From Butyricicoccus_A sp963620595 (lineage in GTDB: Bacteria; Bacillota; Clostridia; Oscillospirales; Butyricicoccaceae): 64,000 nucleotides of DNA. The notes beneath the pieces were generated by a model. The model worked only from the letters and a program-made list of their open reading frames with translations, was not told the DNA's origin and did no database searches. Shown here piece by piece: positions 9,409 through 18,290 of this stretch (positions are counted from its first letter, which is position 1; the number at the start of each line of letters is the position of its first letter). A program made the translations under genes and the position numbers. The DNA lies in the NCBI GenBank assembly GCA_963620595.1, contig CAVFAY010000013.1, positions 11,648 through 75,647 on the forward strand, given 5' to 3'.

Positions 9409-9885
9409 TCAGCGTAAAAATGACAAAATTGCACTAAAGCTCTTTACAAAACTGGATGCCAGTTTTTCCACCCCGCTGGAGCCTTCGTTCACCTGTACCT
9501 GATCGTTCTTCTGCAATTCGAGGTATTCCTCTTGGCTGCGGTCGAGCTTGACCAGTCCCAGCACATTTTCCGCGTAATTTTCTACTTGAGAAAGATCCAC
9601 AGAATTTTCTTTCTTTGTTTTGAGAGAAGTGTACTCGCTCTCCAGCTGTGCAAGCTGTGTTTTTTTCTCTTCTACCTGTTTTGTCAGGTCTGTCACCTGA
9701 ATGTATCCCACTACAGTACCCACTGCACCGACCATTACCATTACGATCATCGCAGCAATTGCCAGCCTTCGGATACGACTCTTACTGTGCCGAATGCGGG
9801 CACGTTCTTTTTTGCGTGCCAGATTGTGCCGTTTCGCGGAATCGATTGAGATCGACGTTTGGTTCCGCCGCGTTTCTTTTGTCAT
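9409..9885 (-). CDS. ftsL: FtsL-like cell-division protein
   Basis: Small bitopic divisome protein. The N-terminal 45 residues are strongly basic (RKKERARIRHSKSRIRR), followed by one membrane segment and an extracytoplasmic coiled coil (LTKQVEEKKTQLAQLESEY). The pattern, 158-residue length and position between rsmH and the PBP gene identify it as FtsL rather than DivIC, although sequence conservation in this family is low. The C-terminal extension with a short amphipathic end is longer than in many FtsL proteins. Confidence 0.82.
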   Translation of the reverse strand: MTKETRRNQTSISIDSAKRHNLARKKERARIRHSKSRIRRLAIAAMIVMVMVGAVGTVVGYIQVTDLTKQVEEKKTQLAQLESEYTSLKTKKENSVDLSQVENYAENVLGLVKLDRSQEEYLELQKNDQVQVNEGSSGVEKLASSFVKSFSAILSFLR

Positions 9886-9903
9886 ACGAGCTCGCTCTCC
9901 CTT

Positions 9904-10848
9904 TTACTTCTTTGGCATTTTTTCGCATACTCTCAATTTTGCGCTTCTCGCGCGGGGGTTTCGAGCGATTTCCTCCATAGACGGCAGCAGCGGCTTGCGC
10001 GCCACCAATTTTACCTTTGCTTGTTTGCCGCAAACGCACACCGGAAAGTCCTTCGGGCAGGTACATCCCTGTGCGGCACTGCGAAAAGCATTCTTCACAA
10101 TGCGATCCTCTAACGAATGGAACGTAATAACGGCCAGTCTGCCGCCCGGTGCCAACAAATCAATTGAACGATCCATTGCTTCCTGTACCGCTTTCAATTC
10201 ATCATTGACGGCAATACGGATAGCCTGAAAGCTACGCTTTGCCGGGTGCTGTTTTTCTCGGCGAGCTGCCGGCGGCATCGCTTCGCGAATGATGTCTGCC
10301 AGCCCCAGCGTTGTTTCAATCGGTTTCTGTTCCCGAGCACGTTCAATTGCCGCTGCAATCTGCGGCGCATATCGTTCCTCGCCATATTCCCAGAGAATAC
10401 GGCGAATTTCAGCGCGATCCCATGTATTGACAACCTCATAGGCAGACAATGCCTGCTGCTGGTCCATACGCATGTCCAGCTTGGCATCGTGCATGTACGA
10501 AAAGCCGCGCTCTGCAATGTCCAGCTGCGGCGATGACACGCCCAAATCAAACAGGATGCCGTCTACCTGTTCCACGCCGCACGAAGCAACCGCCGTATCA
10601 ATGTTGCGAAAGTCACTCTTGACCAGAGTCACGCGGTCGCGCACCTCTGCCAAGCGCTTTTCCGCATTGGCAAGTGCCATATCATCGCGGTCAATTGAAA
10701 TCAAACGTCCGCCTTCTGCCAAACGCTGTGCGATATGCAGCGAGTGTCCGGCTCCGCCCAATGTCGCATCGACATACACACCGTCCGGGCGAATGTTCAA
10801 GCTGTCGAGACACTCGGACAGCAAAATCGAAATATGCTGAAATTCCAT
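9904..10848 (-). CDS. rsmH: 16S rRNA (cytosine-1402-N4)-methyltransferase RsmH (MraW)
   Basis: SAM-dependent methyltransferase acting on C1402 of 16S rRNA in the decoding centre. The SAM-binding motif DATLGGAGHS is near residue 28, and the family motifs DGILFDLGVSSPQLD, RTFQA-like KRSFQAIRIAVNDEL and ITFHSLEDRIVK are intact. Length (314) is normal. It is the second gene of the dcw cluster, directly after mraZ. Confidence 0.97.
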   Translation of the reverse strand: MEFQHISILLSECLDSLNIRPDGVYVDATLGGAGHSLHIAQRLAEGGRLISIDRDDMALANAEKRLAEVRDRVTLVKSDFRNIDTAVASCGVEQVDGILFDLGVSSPQLDIAERGFSYMHDAKLDMRMDQQQALSAYEVVNTWDRAEIRRILWEYGEERYAPQIAAAIERAREQKPIETTLGLADIIREAMPPAARREKQHPAKRSFQAIRIAVNDELKAVQEAMDRSIDLLAPGGRLAVITFHSLEDRIVKNAFRSAAQGCTCPKDFPVCVCGKQAKVKLVARKPLLPSMEEIARNPRARSAKLRVCEKMPKK

Positions 10849-10867
10849 TTTTCGTCAGTCCTCCGTC

Positions 10868-11284
10868 TCAAAATCCCAGTTCTTCCATCGCCTGTGCGAT
10901 GCTCTCAGAGTCCAAATCGTCAGTGTAAGCGTTCCAACGCTGTGCATCCCAAAGCTCTGCCCGCTCTCCAACGCCGATGACAACGACATCACGTTCCAAC
11001 CCCGCATAGCTGCGGAGCACAGGCGGAATAATGATGCGCCCCTGCCTGTCTACGGTCACATCCGCCGCTGAAGACAGGAAGAAGCGCTGCAGGCTTCGAG
11101 ATTTAGACATAGGCAGCTGCCGGATTTTCTGTTCCAGTTTCTCCCATGCCTCCTGCGGATATGCAAACAGGCACTCATCGAGTCCCTTCGTCACAACGAA
11201 GCTGTCTCCCAGCTGTTCGCGCAGTTTAGCAGGGATAAACAAGCGCCCCTTTGCGTCCAAGGTATGCTGATATTCACCCTTCAC
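10868..11284 (-). CDS. mraZ: Transcriptional regulator MraZ
   Basis: DNA-binding protein of the SpoVT/AbrB-like double-psi fold that controls the dcw operon by binding repeats in its own promoter. Both MraZ half-domains are visible: LDAKGRLFIPAKLREQL near residue 9 and VDRQGRIIIPPVLRSYAGL near residue 78. The start is GTG, with AGGAGGG seven bases upstream. It heads the cluster and lies directly below a promoter carrying two GTGGG boxes. Confidence 0.96.
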   Translation of the reverse strand: MKGEYQHTLDAKGRLFIPAKLREQLGDSFVVTKGLDECLFAYPQEAWEKLEQKIRQLPMSKSRSLQRFFLSSAADVTVDRQGRIIIPPVLRSYAGLERDVVVIGVGERAELWDAQRWNAYTDDLDSESIAQAMEELGF

Positions 11285-11331
11285 GCCAACGCCCTCCTGC
11301 TCCGCAGTTGTGGTCTTATGTGGGCGATCCT

Positions 11332-11384
11332 CCCACTCTTCCCCACTATGATTTTATTATACTTTCTGTAATCTTAAATTGCAA
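11332..11384 (-). promoter_or_regulatory. dcw promoter with MraZ-box pair
   Basis: Minus strand: -35 TTGCAA (11379-11384), 17-base spacer, -10 TATAAT (11356-11361). Two GTGGG boxes at 11342-11346 and 11332-11336 lie exactly 10 bp apart just below the start point, matching the repeated TGGGN spacing established for MraZ operators. Autoregulation of mraZ and the cluster is inferred. Confidence 0.8.
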
Positions 11385-11499
11385 GGTTCTTACGTATTTT
11401 TTTATAGGAATAATTAGAGTTTTTTCCACGATTTTTAATAAATCTTGAACTTTCGAACAAACGTTCGTGTTTCATGAAAAACTTCTTCACGTAGAATAA

Positions 11500-11545
11500 G
11501 AAAAAAGCAGAAAACGGAAACTGCTCACCGTTTTCTGCTCGTTAT
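11500..11545 (-). terminator. Intrinsic terminator of the uvrC-rsmD-coaD operon
   Basis: Perfect 12-bp stem (11506-11517 with 11528-11539) and a TTTTTTC tail on the minus strand, 27 bases after the stop of the 153-residue gene. It insulates the dcw promoter from the upstream operon. The 11385-11500 stretch holds nothing else I recognise. Confidence 0.85.
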
Positions 11546-11565
11546 TTTTTATATGATATTTGCTG

Positions 11566-12027
11566 TTACTTTGGGCTTACCTGCTCAAACTGGGCGCGGC
11601 ATTTACGGATCTCCTCCAGCGACTGCGCAGCACACGCTTCCGTCGCATTAAGTTTCTCCGAGCAGTACTTGTTGACTGCTGTGCGTACCTGTGCCGCCTG
11701 CTTTTCCGCATTAGCAACAATCTCATTTGCCTGACGCTGTGCCTCTGCGATCATAGCGCTTTCATTGACCGTCTTGCGAACATAGTCCTCTGCCTTACGA
11801 CGCAGTTCCTCTGCCTCTTTCTTGCTGGATTCTATCATCTCATTGCGCTTCTCTACAAGCGCACGCGCCATCTCCAAATCCTTCGGCATATTGGTTCGGA
11901 TCTCATCGAGAAGATCCAACGCCTTTTCCTGATCGATCATACATTTGTCTGCACTCAGCGGAACGCTGCGCGCTTCCTGAATCATATCATAGAGCGAATT
12001 GATGAGTTCTTCCAAAACAGCTACCAT
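11566..12027 (-). CDS. Coiled-coil protein, ATP-synthase-b/DivIVA-like helix, function unknown
   Basis: A 153-residue, almost wholly helical soluble protein with a long charged coiled coil in the middle (EKRNEMIESSKKEAEEL, then AEAQRQANEIVANAEKQAA). The ATG at 12027 has GGAGGG six bases upstream; a longer reading from 12093 lacks a binding site and overlaps coaD. It closes the uvrC-rsmD-coaD operon before a strong terminator. Similar proteins are often labelled ATPase or DivIVA-like because of the coiled coil alone; I see no catalytic motif or membrane segment and assign no function. Confidence 0.75.
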   Translation of the reverse strand: MVAVLEELINSLYDMIQEARSVPLSADKCMIDQEKALDLLDEIRTNMPKDLEMARALVEKRNEMIESSKKEAEELRRKAEDYVRKTVNESAMIAEAQRQANEIVANAEKQAAQVRTAVNKYCSEKLNATEACAAQSLEEIRKCRAQFEQVSPK

Positions 12028-12083
12028 GCGTATCCCTCCATCTGCTTGTCTTTCTATCTTTGCTTGTCGTAATGCTTTTTTTA

Positions 12084-12572
12084 TTACTGACACGTGCGGT
12101 CGAGCTTTTTCAAAATGTCCTCTCGAACCTCTTCCGAAACAAACTCACTAATATCGCCGCCATGGCGGGCAATATCACGCACGATCGTGGAGCTGAGAAA
12201 CAGATATTTCTGATCGGTCATGAGAAAGACCGTATCCAGATCTGCATTCAGCTTTTTATTGGCAAGTGCCATCTGAAATTCGTATTCAAAATCAGACACC
12301 GCACGCAGTCCTTTAACAATCGCGCAGGCGTTTTTCTCACGCACATAATCTGCAAGCAGACCGCTGAAGCTATCCACCTCTACATTGGGCAGCTCTGCCG
12401 TCATGCGCTTGAGAAAATCAACTTTTTCCTCCATAGTGAAGGCAGAAGTTTTCTCTCCGTTAATCATCGCCGCAACAATGAGCTTGTCAAATAATTTGGA
12501 TGCGCGTTGAATAATATCCAAGTGTCCGAGCGTGGCAGGATCAAAGCTGCCAGGGTATACCCCGATTCTCAT
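12084..12572 (-). CDS. coaD: Phosphopantetheine adenylyltransferase CoaD
   Basis: Fourth step of coenzyme A synthesis, joining 4'-phosphopantetheine and ATP to dephospho-CoA. The nucleotidyltransferase signature YPGSFDPATLGHLDII is at residues 6-21, with the second ATP motif LSSTIVRDIA near residue 127. The 162-residue length is typical. Its position after rsmD is conserved across Firmicutes. Confidence 0.97.
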   Translation of the reverse strand: MRIGVYPGSFDPATLGHLDIIQRASKLFDKLIVAAMINGEKTSAFTMEEKVDFLKRMTAELPNVEVDSFSGLLADYVREKNACAIVKGLRAVSDFEYEFQMALANKKLNADLDTVFLMTDQKYLFLSSTIVRDIARHGGDISEFVSEEVREDILKKLDRTCQ

Positions 12573-12605
12573 ACGTGTCCTTTCCGGCTGCTCCTGCGGA
12601 GTGCC

Positions 12606-13160
12606 TTAGCTGTTTTCTTCCTTCCGGCACATTGCCGTCAGGCAGATCGTGCCGTATTGATATGTTTTCTGCACAGCAAAGGATTCTGGGCACCTGACGC
12701 TATCTTCCACGGAACTTTCACATATTATTATACCATCCGGCGACAGGATGTCAAACGATTCTACATCTTTCAGCGCAGAATTTAACAACTCGCCGCCATA
12801 CGGCGGATCGAGAAACAGGACATCAAACTGCCTGCCCGAAAGACGCTGCAGCGCCTGCTGATATGTCATGTGCAAGACCTCCGCGCGATCTTCCACGCGG
12901 GCTGCCGCAAGATTCTTTTTGATGACGCCAATTGCCTTCGGTGCCTGATCGACAAATACCGCATGCTTGGCACCACGACTCAGCGCCTCGATGCCCATCT
13001 GTCCGGTTCCGGCAAACAGATCCAGCATCGCCGCATCGTACAATCGAAACTGTAAAATATTAAACACGGATTCTTTGACTTTATCCGTCGTCGGACGAGT
13101 ATTTTTTCCCGGCACAGCGTCCAAAATTCTGCCGCGCGCACTTCCACTGATGACTCTCAT
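12606..13160 (-). CDS. rsmD: 16S rRNA (guanine-966-N2)-methyltransferase RsmD
   Basis: Methylates G966 of 16S rRNA. The protein begins MRVISGSARGR and shows the RPTTDKVKESVFNIL motif, the SAM-binding LDLFAGTGQMGIEALSRGA segment and the N6/N2-methyltransferase motif DPPY. Its ATG overlaps the uvrC stop by four bases and it precedes coaD, so it is an operon member. Confidence 0.96.
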   Translation of the reverse strand: MRVISGSARGRILDAVPGKNTRPTTDKVKESVFNILQFRLYDAAMLDLFAGTGQMGIEALSRGAKHAVFVDQAPKAIGVIKKNLAAARVEDRAEVLHMTYQQALQRLSGRQFDVLFLDPPYGGELLNSALKDVESFDILSPDGIIICESSVEDSVRCPESFAVQKTYQYGTICLTAMCRKEENS

Positions 13161-14995
13161 GTCTGCTCCTCCTGTTTCTTGTGAAAATAATCATAGACTG
13201 CCTGTGCCGCCGACTGAGGAACAGCCGCTTCCAGTTCGTCTACCGATGCCTCTCGGATACGCTTGAGGCTTTTAAAGGTTTGCAACAGCGCCGTGCGGCG
13301 TTTTTCTCCAATACCCGGAATCTGATCTAATTGCGAGCGCACCGCCTGCGATTGCCTCAGGGTGCGCTGATATGTGATGGCAAACCGGTGTACTTCCTCC
13401 TGCATGCGCCCGACCAGTGCAAATACCGCCGGTGTCGTGGCAATGCTGAATTCCCGTCCGTCCGGTGCAACCAAGCCGCGCGTTCGATGGTGATCGTCCT
13501 TGACCATGCCAAATACCGGCGTGTCGCAGGAAAATCGATCCAGCACACCCTTTGCCACGCGCACATGTCCCAGTCCGCCGTCTATCATAAACACGCTGGG
13601 CAGCGGTGAAAATTTCTCATCGCCATCCTTCCAGCGCTGCATGCGCCGCGTCAGCATTTCTTCCATCGCCTTGTAATCATCCTGCCCGTCTGCCACCGAT
13701 TCAATACGAAACCGACGATACCGGCTGCGTTTGGGCTGTCCGTTTTCAAACACAATCATGGAACCGACTGTATTGGTTCCCGCCAGATTGGAAATATCAT
13801 ACGCTTCAAACGTTGTTGGCGTCTGTTCCAGTCCCATCATACTGCCAAACAACTCCAAGGATTTTTGTCTGCGCTGACCGGTAGTCTCCGAGCGAACGAT
13901 TTCTTCCCGCGCATTTTTTCGCGCCAAATCCATCAGTTCTCGTCGTTTGCCGCGCTGCGGCACGGATACCGTCACTTTTTTTCCTGCCGTTGTGCGCAGA
14001 AACTCGCTGACCGCCTCCATATCCTCTATCGGTTCGGAGATGAGCACCAGACTCGGCACGGCACCTCGCATCGCGTAATACTGCTTGAGATAGCTGCCCA
14101 GCAGTTCTGCGCCGTCTTCCTCCGAGGTACCATCCAGCATGGTATATTCTTTATCGTACAAATTGCCCGCGATATAATGCAAAACAACCAGACATCCCTT
14201 GGTCTCGCCCTGCACAAATGCCAAAATGTCCATGTCCGAAAAGCCGCTCGCCACAACCATCTGATGCTGTCCGGCGCGCTGAATCGCTCGCATTCGGTCG
14301 CGCAGCTGTGCCGCCTGCTCAAAGCGTTCTTCCTCTGCCGCCTGCAGCATCTCGCGTTCCAGCTGTGCCGCCAGCGCCTCATAATCGCCTTCCAATACGC
14401 GGATCGCCTGTGCGACGCGCTGTGCATATTCGTCCTGCGACACGTTGCCCGCACACGGCGCACAGCAGCGTCCCATCTGTGCATTCAGACACGGTCTCCG
14501 CTTGCCAATATCGCGCGGCAGCACGCGATGACAGTCACGCAAGCCAAGTGCGCGGCTCACGGTGTCAATCGCCTGAAAAGCCGCACTGCGACCAGCATAT
14601 GGTCCCAAATACCGTGCCGTGTCCGCTTTTGTCTTTCCCACAACTTGAAACTCCGGATATGGCTCATCTGTCGAGATACGAATAAACGGATAACCCTTAT
14701 CATCTTTGAGAAGGATGTTATACTTTGGCTGGTATTTCTTAATCATCTGATTTTCCAAAACCAGCGCTTCAAACTCGGAAGAACACACGATAATGTCAAA
14801 ATTATAGATATTTTCCACCATTTTCCGCGTTTTTGGTGTATGTTTCGCTTCATTTTGGAAATACTGCGAAACACGATTTTTGAGCACCTTCGCCTTGCCG
14901 ACGTAAATCACCTGATCGTGCCGATTCTTCATAATATACACGCCAGGCTCCTTCGGGAGTGTCAGTACCTTTTGATGCAGTTCTTCGCGAGTCAT
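13157..14995 (-). CDS. uvrC: Excinuclease ABC subunit C (UvrC)
   Basis: Nuclease subunit that cuts both sides of a DNA lesion in nucleotide-excision repair. It has the N-terminal GIY-YIG domain (PGVYIMKNRHDQVIYVGKAK), a cysteine cluster around CLNAQMGRCCAPC, a UVR motif, the RNase H-like domain with EAYDISNLAGTNTVGSM, and C-terminal helix-hairpin-helix motifs (IPGIGEKRRTALL). I start at ATG 14995 because AAGGAG is eight bases upstream; an ATG two codons earlier is too close to it. The gene follows the HPr-like gene across a strong terminator, so expression may rely on read-through or an undetected promoter. Confidence 0.95.
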   Translation of the reverse strand: MTREELHQKVLTLPKEPGVYIMKNRHDQVIYVGKAKVLKNRVSQYFQNEAKHTPKTRKMVENIYNFDIIVCSSEFEALVLENQMIKKYQPKYNILLKDDKGYPFIRISTDEPYPEFQVVGKTKADTARYLGPYAGRSAAFQAIDTVSRALGLRDCHRVLPRDIGKRRPCLNAQMGRCCAPCAGNVSQDEYAQRVAQAIRVLEGDYEALAAQLEREMLQAAEEERFEQAAQLRDRMRAIQRAGQHQMVVASGFSDMDILAFVQGETKGCLVVLHYIAGNLYDKEYTMLDGTSEEDGAELLGSYLKQYYAMRGAVPSLVLISEPIEDMEAVSEFLRTTAGKKVTVSVPQRGKRRELMDLARKNAREEIVRSETTGQRRQKSLELFGSMMGLEQTPTTFEAYDISNLAGTNTVGSMIVFENGQPKRSRYRRFRIESVADGQDDYKAMEEMLTRRMQRWKDGDEKFSPLPSVFMIDGGLGHVRVAKGVLDRFSCDTPVFGMVKDDHHRTRGLVAPDGREFSIATTPAVFALVGRMQEEVHRFAITYQRTLRQSQAVRSQLDQIPGIGEKRRTALLQTFKSLKRIREASVDELEAAVPQSAAQAVYDYFHKKQEEQT

Positions 14996-15020
14996 CTCCA
15001 TGTCTCCTTCCGAAAAAGTT

Positions 15021-15052
15021 ACGAAAAAAAGACACCGCAAACCAGCGGTGTC
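15021..15052 (-). terminator. Intrinsic terminator between the HPr-like gene and uvrC
   Basis: Minus strand: 8-bp perfect stem (15045-15052 with 15031-15038), six-base loop, then seven T residues. It lies 25 bases after the HPr-like stop and just before the uvrC ribosome site. Confidence 0.85.
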
Positions 15053-15076
15053 CTCTGTTCATTCGTAGGGTTGAAA

Positions 15077-15355
15077 TCAGTCGCTGAAGTTCGAATCGCT
15101 GAAATTGGACTGAATCAGATCGGTCAGTGCGTTGACAGCCTCAACCTCGTCAACACCATCTGCGATCAGCGTGATTGTCGTGCCCTTGGTGATGCCCAAA
15201 GACAGAATGCCCAGCAGAGACTTTGCATTAACTCTGCGCTCTTCCTTTTCAACCAGAATGGTGCTCTTAAAACCATTTGCACACTGAATGAAGAATGTAG
15301 CCGGACGTGCATACAGTCCAACCTGGTTTGTTACCTGAACTTCCTGTGAAAACAT
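15077..15355 (-). CDS. HPr-family protein lacking the phosphorylatable histidine (Crh-like)
   Basis: A 92-residue HPr fold. In PTS HPr the motif GLHARPA carries His15, phosphorylated by enzyme I; here the codon is TAT and the motif reads GLYARPA, so Tyr is at position 15. The regulatory serine at position 46 (NAKSLLGI) is kept, with the surrounding HPr kinase/CcpA interface. That combination resembles Bacillus Crh, which has Gln15 and Ser46, and suggests a regulatory rather than sugar-transport role. Ten extra residues with a repeated NFSD end the protein. It is transcribed from its own promoter and ends at a terminator before uvrC. Confidence 0.88.
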   Translation of the reverse strand: MFSQEVQVTNQVGLYARPATFFIQCANGFKSTILVEKEERRVNAKSLLGILSLGITKGTTITLIADGVDEVEAVNALTDLIQSNFSDSNFSD

Positions 15356-15452
15356 TTCAACATCGCTCCTATAAACAAAATTAAACTAAACCTATACAAC
15401 ACAATACATGAATATGCAGATTCTTTTTCCTGAATCATATATTATTATTTAT

Positions 15453-15481
15453 AGCATACCTGTTTTTTCCGATTTCGTCAA
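15453..15481 (-). promoter_or_regulatory. Sigma-A promoter for the HPr-like gene
   Basis: Minus strand TTGACG (15476-15481), 17-base spacer, TATGCT (15453-15458), leaving a leader of about 90 bases. The remaining intergenic DNA up to 15614 is AT-rich; I see no other element in it. Confidence 0.65.
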
Positions 15482-15614
15482 TATGTTTTTGTAACAAAAG
15501 AGAGCATTTTCGATCGAAAATTTGTAAAGGATTTTCAAATACCGCAAATTGCAACACCAGCGTTCTCAACATATTGACGTTTTTTACACCTTATTTTTTG
15601 CGTTTTGTTAGGTT

Positions 15615-18014
15615 TTATTTCAATTCCAGAATTGTTACGCCCATATCGCCCTCGCCGTACCGGCCGTTGCGAATGGACTTCACGTGTTTGTCATGCCGCA
15701 AGTGATCCTGAATTGCTGTGCGCAAAGCTCCTGTGCCCTTGCCATGAATAATCGTCACAACATCCAGTCGTGCCATCAGGCAGTCGGAAATGTAGCGGTC
15801 AACCTCCATCAGCGCCTCTTCGACCATCATGCCGCGGACATCCAGCTCGCTCTTTGCCGCCGAGCGACGCACCTCCGGCGATGCGCCCGCCGTCCGATAC
15901 GCTTTGCGTGTCTTGGGCTGCGGCTTTTTCTTGGGCTGCTCCACGCGCAGCTCGTTAATCGGCACATTGACCTTCAAAATGCCCGCCTGCACGTAAACCA
16001 TGCCGTCCTTGTCCTCCGGCTTGAGCACTGTGCCCTGCACGCCGACATTGAGCAGATATACCGTATCACCGGCCTTGAGCGGACGAATGCTGTCCGCTTC
16101 CACGGTCTTTTTCTCGCGGCGGCCCGCCTTCTTTTCTGCCTGTCCCAACGTACTGCGCAGTGCCGCACGAGCCGCAGCCAAATTCTGATCCGCCGCATTG
16201 GCATTCGCCTGCTTTTTCATCTCATCCAGCTGGGCAAAGACAGTATCCGATGCCATGCGTGCATCACGCAAAATGCGTGCTGCCTGCTCGCGTGCCTTTT
16301 CGAGAATCGCGTCAGTCTCGTCCTCGGCGCGTCCCTTCATCGTGACCGCCTTGTCCTTTTCCGACTGTGCCGTGCGGCGCAGTCTATCTGCATCCTCACG
16401 CTGCTTTTGCAGCTGATGCCGTTCCTTTTCCAGTCTGCCCAAAACATCCTCAAAGCGGACATTTTCCTCAGAAATCTGCTTCTTTGCCTGTTCAATAATC
16501 GCAGGTTGTAAGCCCAAACGCTTGGAAATGGCAAACGCATTGGATTTGCCCGGCACACCGGTGAGCAGGCGATAGGTCGGCTGAAGCGTTCTGACGTCAA
16601 ATTCACACGAAGCGTTTTCTACGCCGTCTGTCGTCAGCGCAAAGACCTTCAGTTCAGAATAATGCGTGGTCGCCGCAACCAGCGAACCCATCTTTCTGCC
16701 GTACTCGATAATCGCCACAGCCAGTGCTGCGCCCTCTTCCGGGTCTGTGCCGGCACCCAGCTCATCGAACAAAATCAAATCGTCCGGGCCGCACTTTTCC
16801 ATAATAGACACGGTATTCTTCATGTGTGCAGAGAACGTAGACAGCGACTGCTCAATGCTCTGCTCATCGCCAATATCCGCATAAATATTCTGGAACAGGC
16901 ATACTTCACTCTGTTCATTTGCCGGAATGTGCAGGCCGGATGCCGCCATCAAGCTGAGCAGACCCAGCGTTTTCAGGCTGACCGTTTTACCGCCGGTATT
17001 CGGGCCTGTGATAACCAGCGTATCATAGTCGCAGCCGAGAGCAATATCAATTGCCACCGCCTTTTTCTGGTCAAGCAGCGGATGCCGCGCCTGAATCAGC
17101 TGTACCTGTGTCTTTTCGCTTAGCTTTGGCGAACAAGCATTGAGCTGGAACGAGTAATTTGCCTTGGCAAAGATAAAGTCCAACTTGCACAGCACATCAT
17201 AATCCGCCGCGATGGCATCGGAAAATCCTTCGACATCCGCAGTCAGCTCTGCGAGAATGCGCTCGATTTCTACTTTTTCCTTGCCTTGCAGAATTTTAAT
17301 CTGATTATTTGCATTGACAACCTGTGTCGGCTCAATAAACAGCGTGGCGCCGGAGGATGAAATATCATGTACCATGCCCGGCACATCGCCTTTGTGCTCG
17401 CTCTTGACCGGAATAACATATCTGCCGTCACGCTGTGTGATAATGGTTTCCTGTAAGTATTTGGAATACGTGGCAGAGGAAACATAATGATTCAGCGTCT
17501 CGCGCACATGGACATTCTGCTGTCGAATCTGGCGGCGAATATTGGCCAGCTCAGACGATGCCGCATCGGCAATTTCCTCCTCGCTGATAATAGCGCGATT
17601 GATTTTTTCCTCCAGATAGCGGTTGCTGTTGACCCGCGCAAACATCGTGTCCAACGACGTATGCACGCCGTTGTCCTGCTGTTCATTGCCGTACTTGCGC
17701 ACCTGATTGGCGGCGTGCAGCAGCGATGCAATGTCCAGCAATTCGCGCGTAGACAGAATGCCGCCCATCTTCGAGCGGTTGAGCGCTGCAGACACCTCAC
17801 GGATGCCGCCAAACGCCGGTGTGCCGCCGGTCATAAGCAGACGCTTCGCGTCGTCGGTCTGCATCAGCAGCTCCTGCACATCCTCGATGTCGTGCAGCGG
17901 GCGCAGATTCTTTGCCGCCTGCTTTGCCTTTCGGCTGACGCACTTGTCTGCCAGTTGATCGAGAATCGTATAATATTCCAGTATTTTCAGACTTTTTTCA
18001 GAAAGTTTACTCAT
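15615..18014 (-). CDS. mutS2: MutS2-family ATPase/Smr endonuclease
   Basis: MutS2 proteins act in ribosome rescue of collided ribosomes (RqcU/MutS2) and in suppressing recombination. The clamp and lever helices are N-terminal, the ATPase has Walker A GPNTGGKTVSLKT near residue 330 and Walker B LILFDELGAGTDPEEG, a long coiled coil follows (KERHQLQKQREDADRLR), and the C-terminal Smr domain reads LDVRGMMVEEAL and HGKGTGALR. I show the ATG at 18014; a TTG four codons upstream at 18026 is possible, and neither has an ideal ribosome-site distance. The DNA-mismatch domain I of true MutS is absent, as expected for MutS2. Confidence 0.95.
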   Translation of the reverse strand: MSKLSEKSLKILEYYTILDQLADKCVSRKAKQAAKNLRPLHDIEDVQELLMQTDDAKRLLMTGGTPAFGGIREVSAALNRSKMGGILSTRELLDIASLLHAANQVRKYGNEQQDNGVHTSLDTMFARVNSNRYLEEKINRAIISEEEIADAASSELANIRRQIRQQNVHVRETLNHYVSSATYSKYLQETIITQRDGRYVIPVKSEHKGDVPGMVHDISSSGATLFIEPTQVVNANNQIKILQGKEKVEIERILAELTADVEGFSDAIAADYDVLCKLDFIFAKANYSFQLNACSPKLSEKTQVQLIQARHPLLDQKKAVAIDIALGCDYDTLVITGPNTGGKTVSLKTLGLLSLMAASGLHIPANEQSEVCLFQNIYADIGDEQSIEQSLSTFSAHMKNTVSIMEKCGPDDLILFDELGAGTDPEEGAALAVAIIEYGRKMGSLVAATTHYSELKVFALTTDGVENASCEFDVRTLQPTYRLLTGVPGKSNAFAISKRLGLQPAIIEQAKKQISEENVRFEDVLGRLEKERHQLQKQREDADRLRRTAQSEKDKAVTMKGRAEDETDAILEKAREQAARILRDARMASDTVFAQLDEMKKQANANAADQNLAAARAALRSTLGQAEKKAGRREKKTVEADSIRPLKAGDTVYLLNVGVQGTVLKPEDKDGMVYVQAGILKVNVPINELRVEQPKKKPQPKTRKAYRTAGASPEVRRSAAKSELDVRGMMVEEALMEVDRYISDCLMARLDVVTIIHGKGTGALRTAIQDHLRHDKHVKSIRNGRYGEGDMGVTILELK

Positions 18015-18056
18015 TTTTCTTGTCAAAGCTCCTAAAAATATTCTATTTCTATGTAA

Positions 18057-18278
18057 TTATTGTTGATTGATGTGATATGCCCGCACCGTCGCGCCGATAG
18101 TCGTCACAGCGAGTGCCGCCAAAAAGATGACCAAGCTCAATATCGCATACCGTCCTGCCGATAGCTCATGATCGTCATATACAGCGTATACACACTGAAT
18201 TTTATCAGCGAGGCATGCAGCACGCCATAGCTTGCCAGCAGCAAGAACTTCTAATACAGTATGCCGCCTCGTGCGCAT
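18057..18278 (-). CDS. Small single-pass membrane protein, unknown
   Basis: About 73 residues, with a basic N-terminus and one hydrophobic helix near the C-terminus (ILSLVIFLAALAVTTIGA). GGAGG lies seven bases before this ATG, and the ribosome site overlaps the recO stop, which suggests translational coupling to recO. No family is recognised. The ribosome site and coupling support a real gene, but coding evidence is limited. Confidence 0.55.
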   Translation of the reverse strand: MRTRRHTVLEVLAAGKLWRAACLADKIQCVYAVYDDHELSAGRYAILSLVIFLAALAVTTIGATVRAYHINQQ

Positions 18279-18290
18279 AACCATCCCTCC

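Noticed and set aside
13865..15349. 494-codon plus-strand frame opposite uvrC and the HPr-like gene
   Set aside because: It is antisense to two clear genes and is rich in Arg, Cys and His, typical of a shadow frame.
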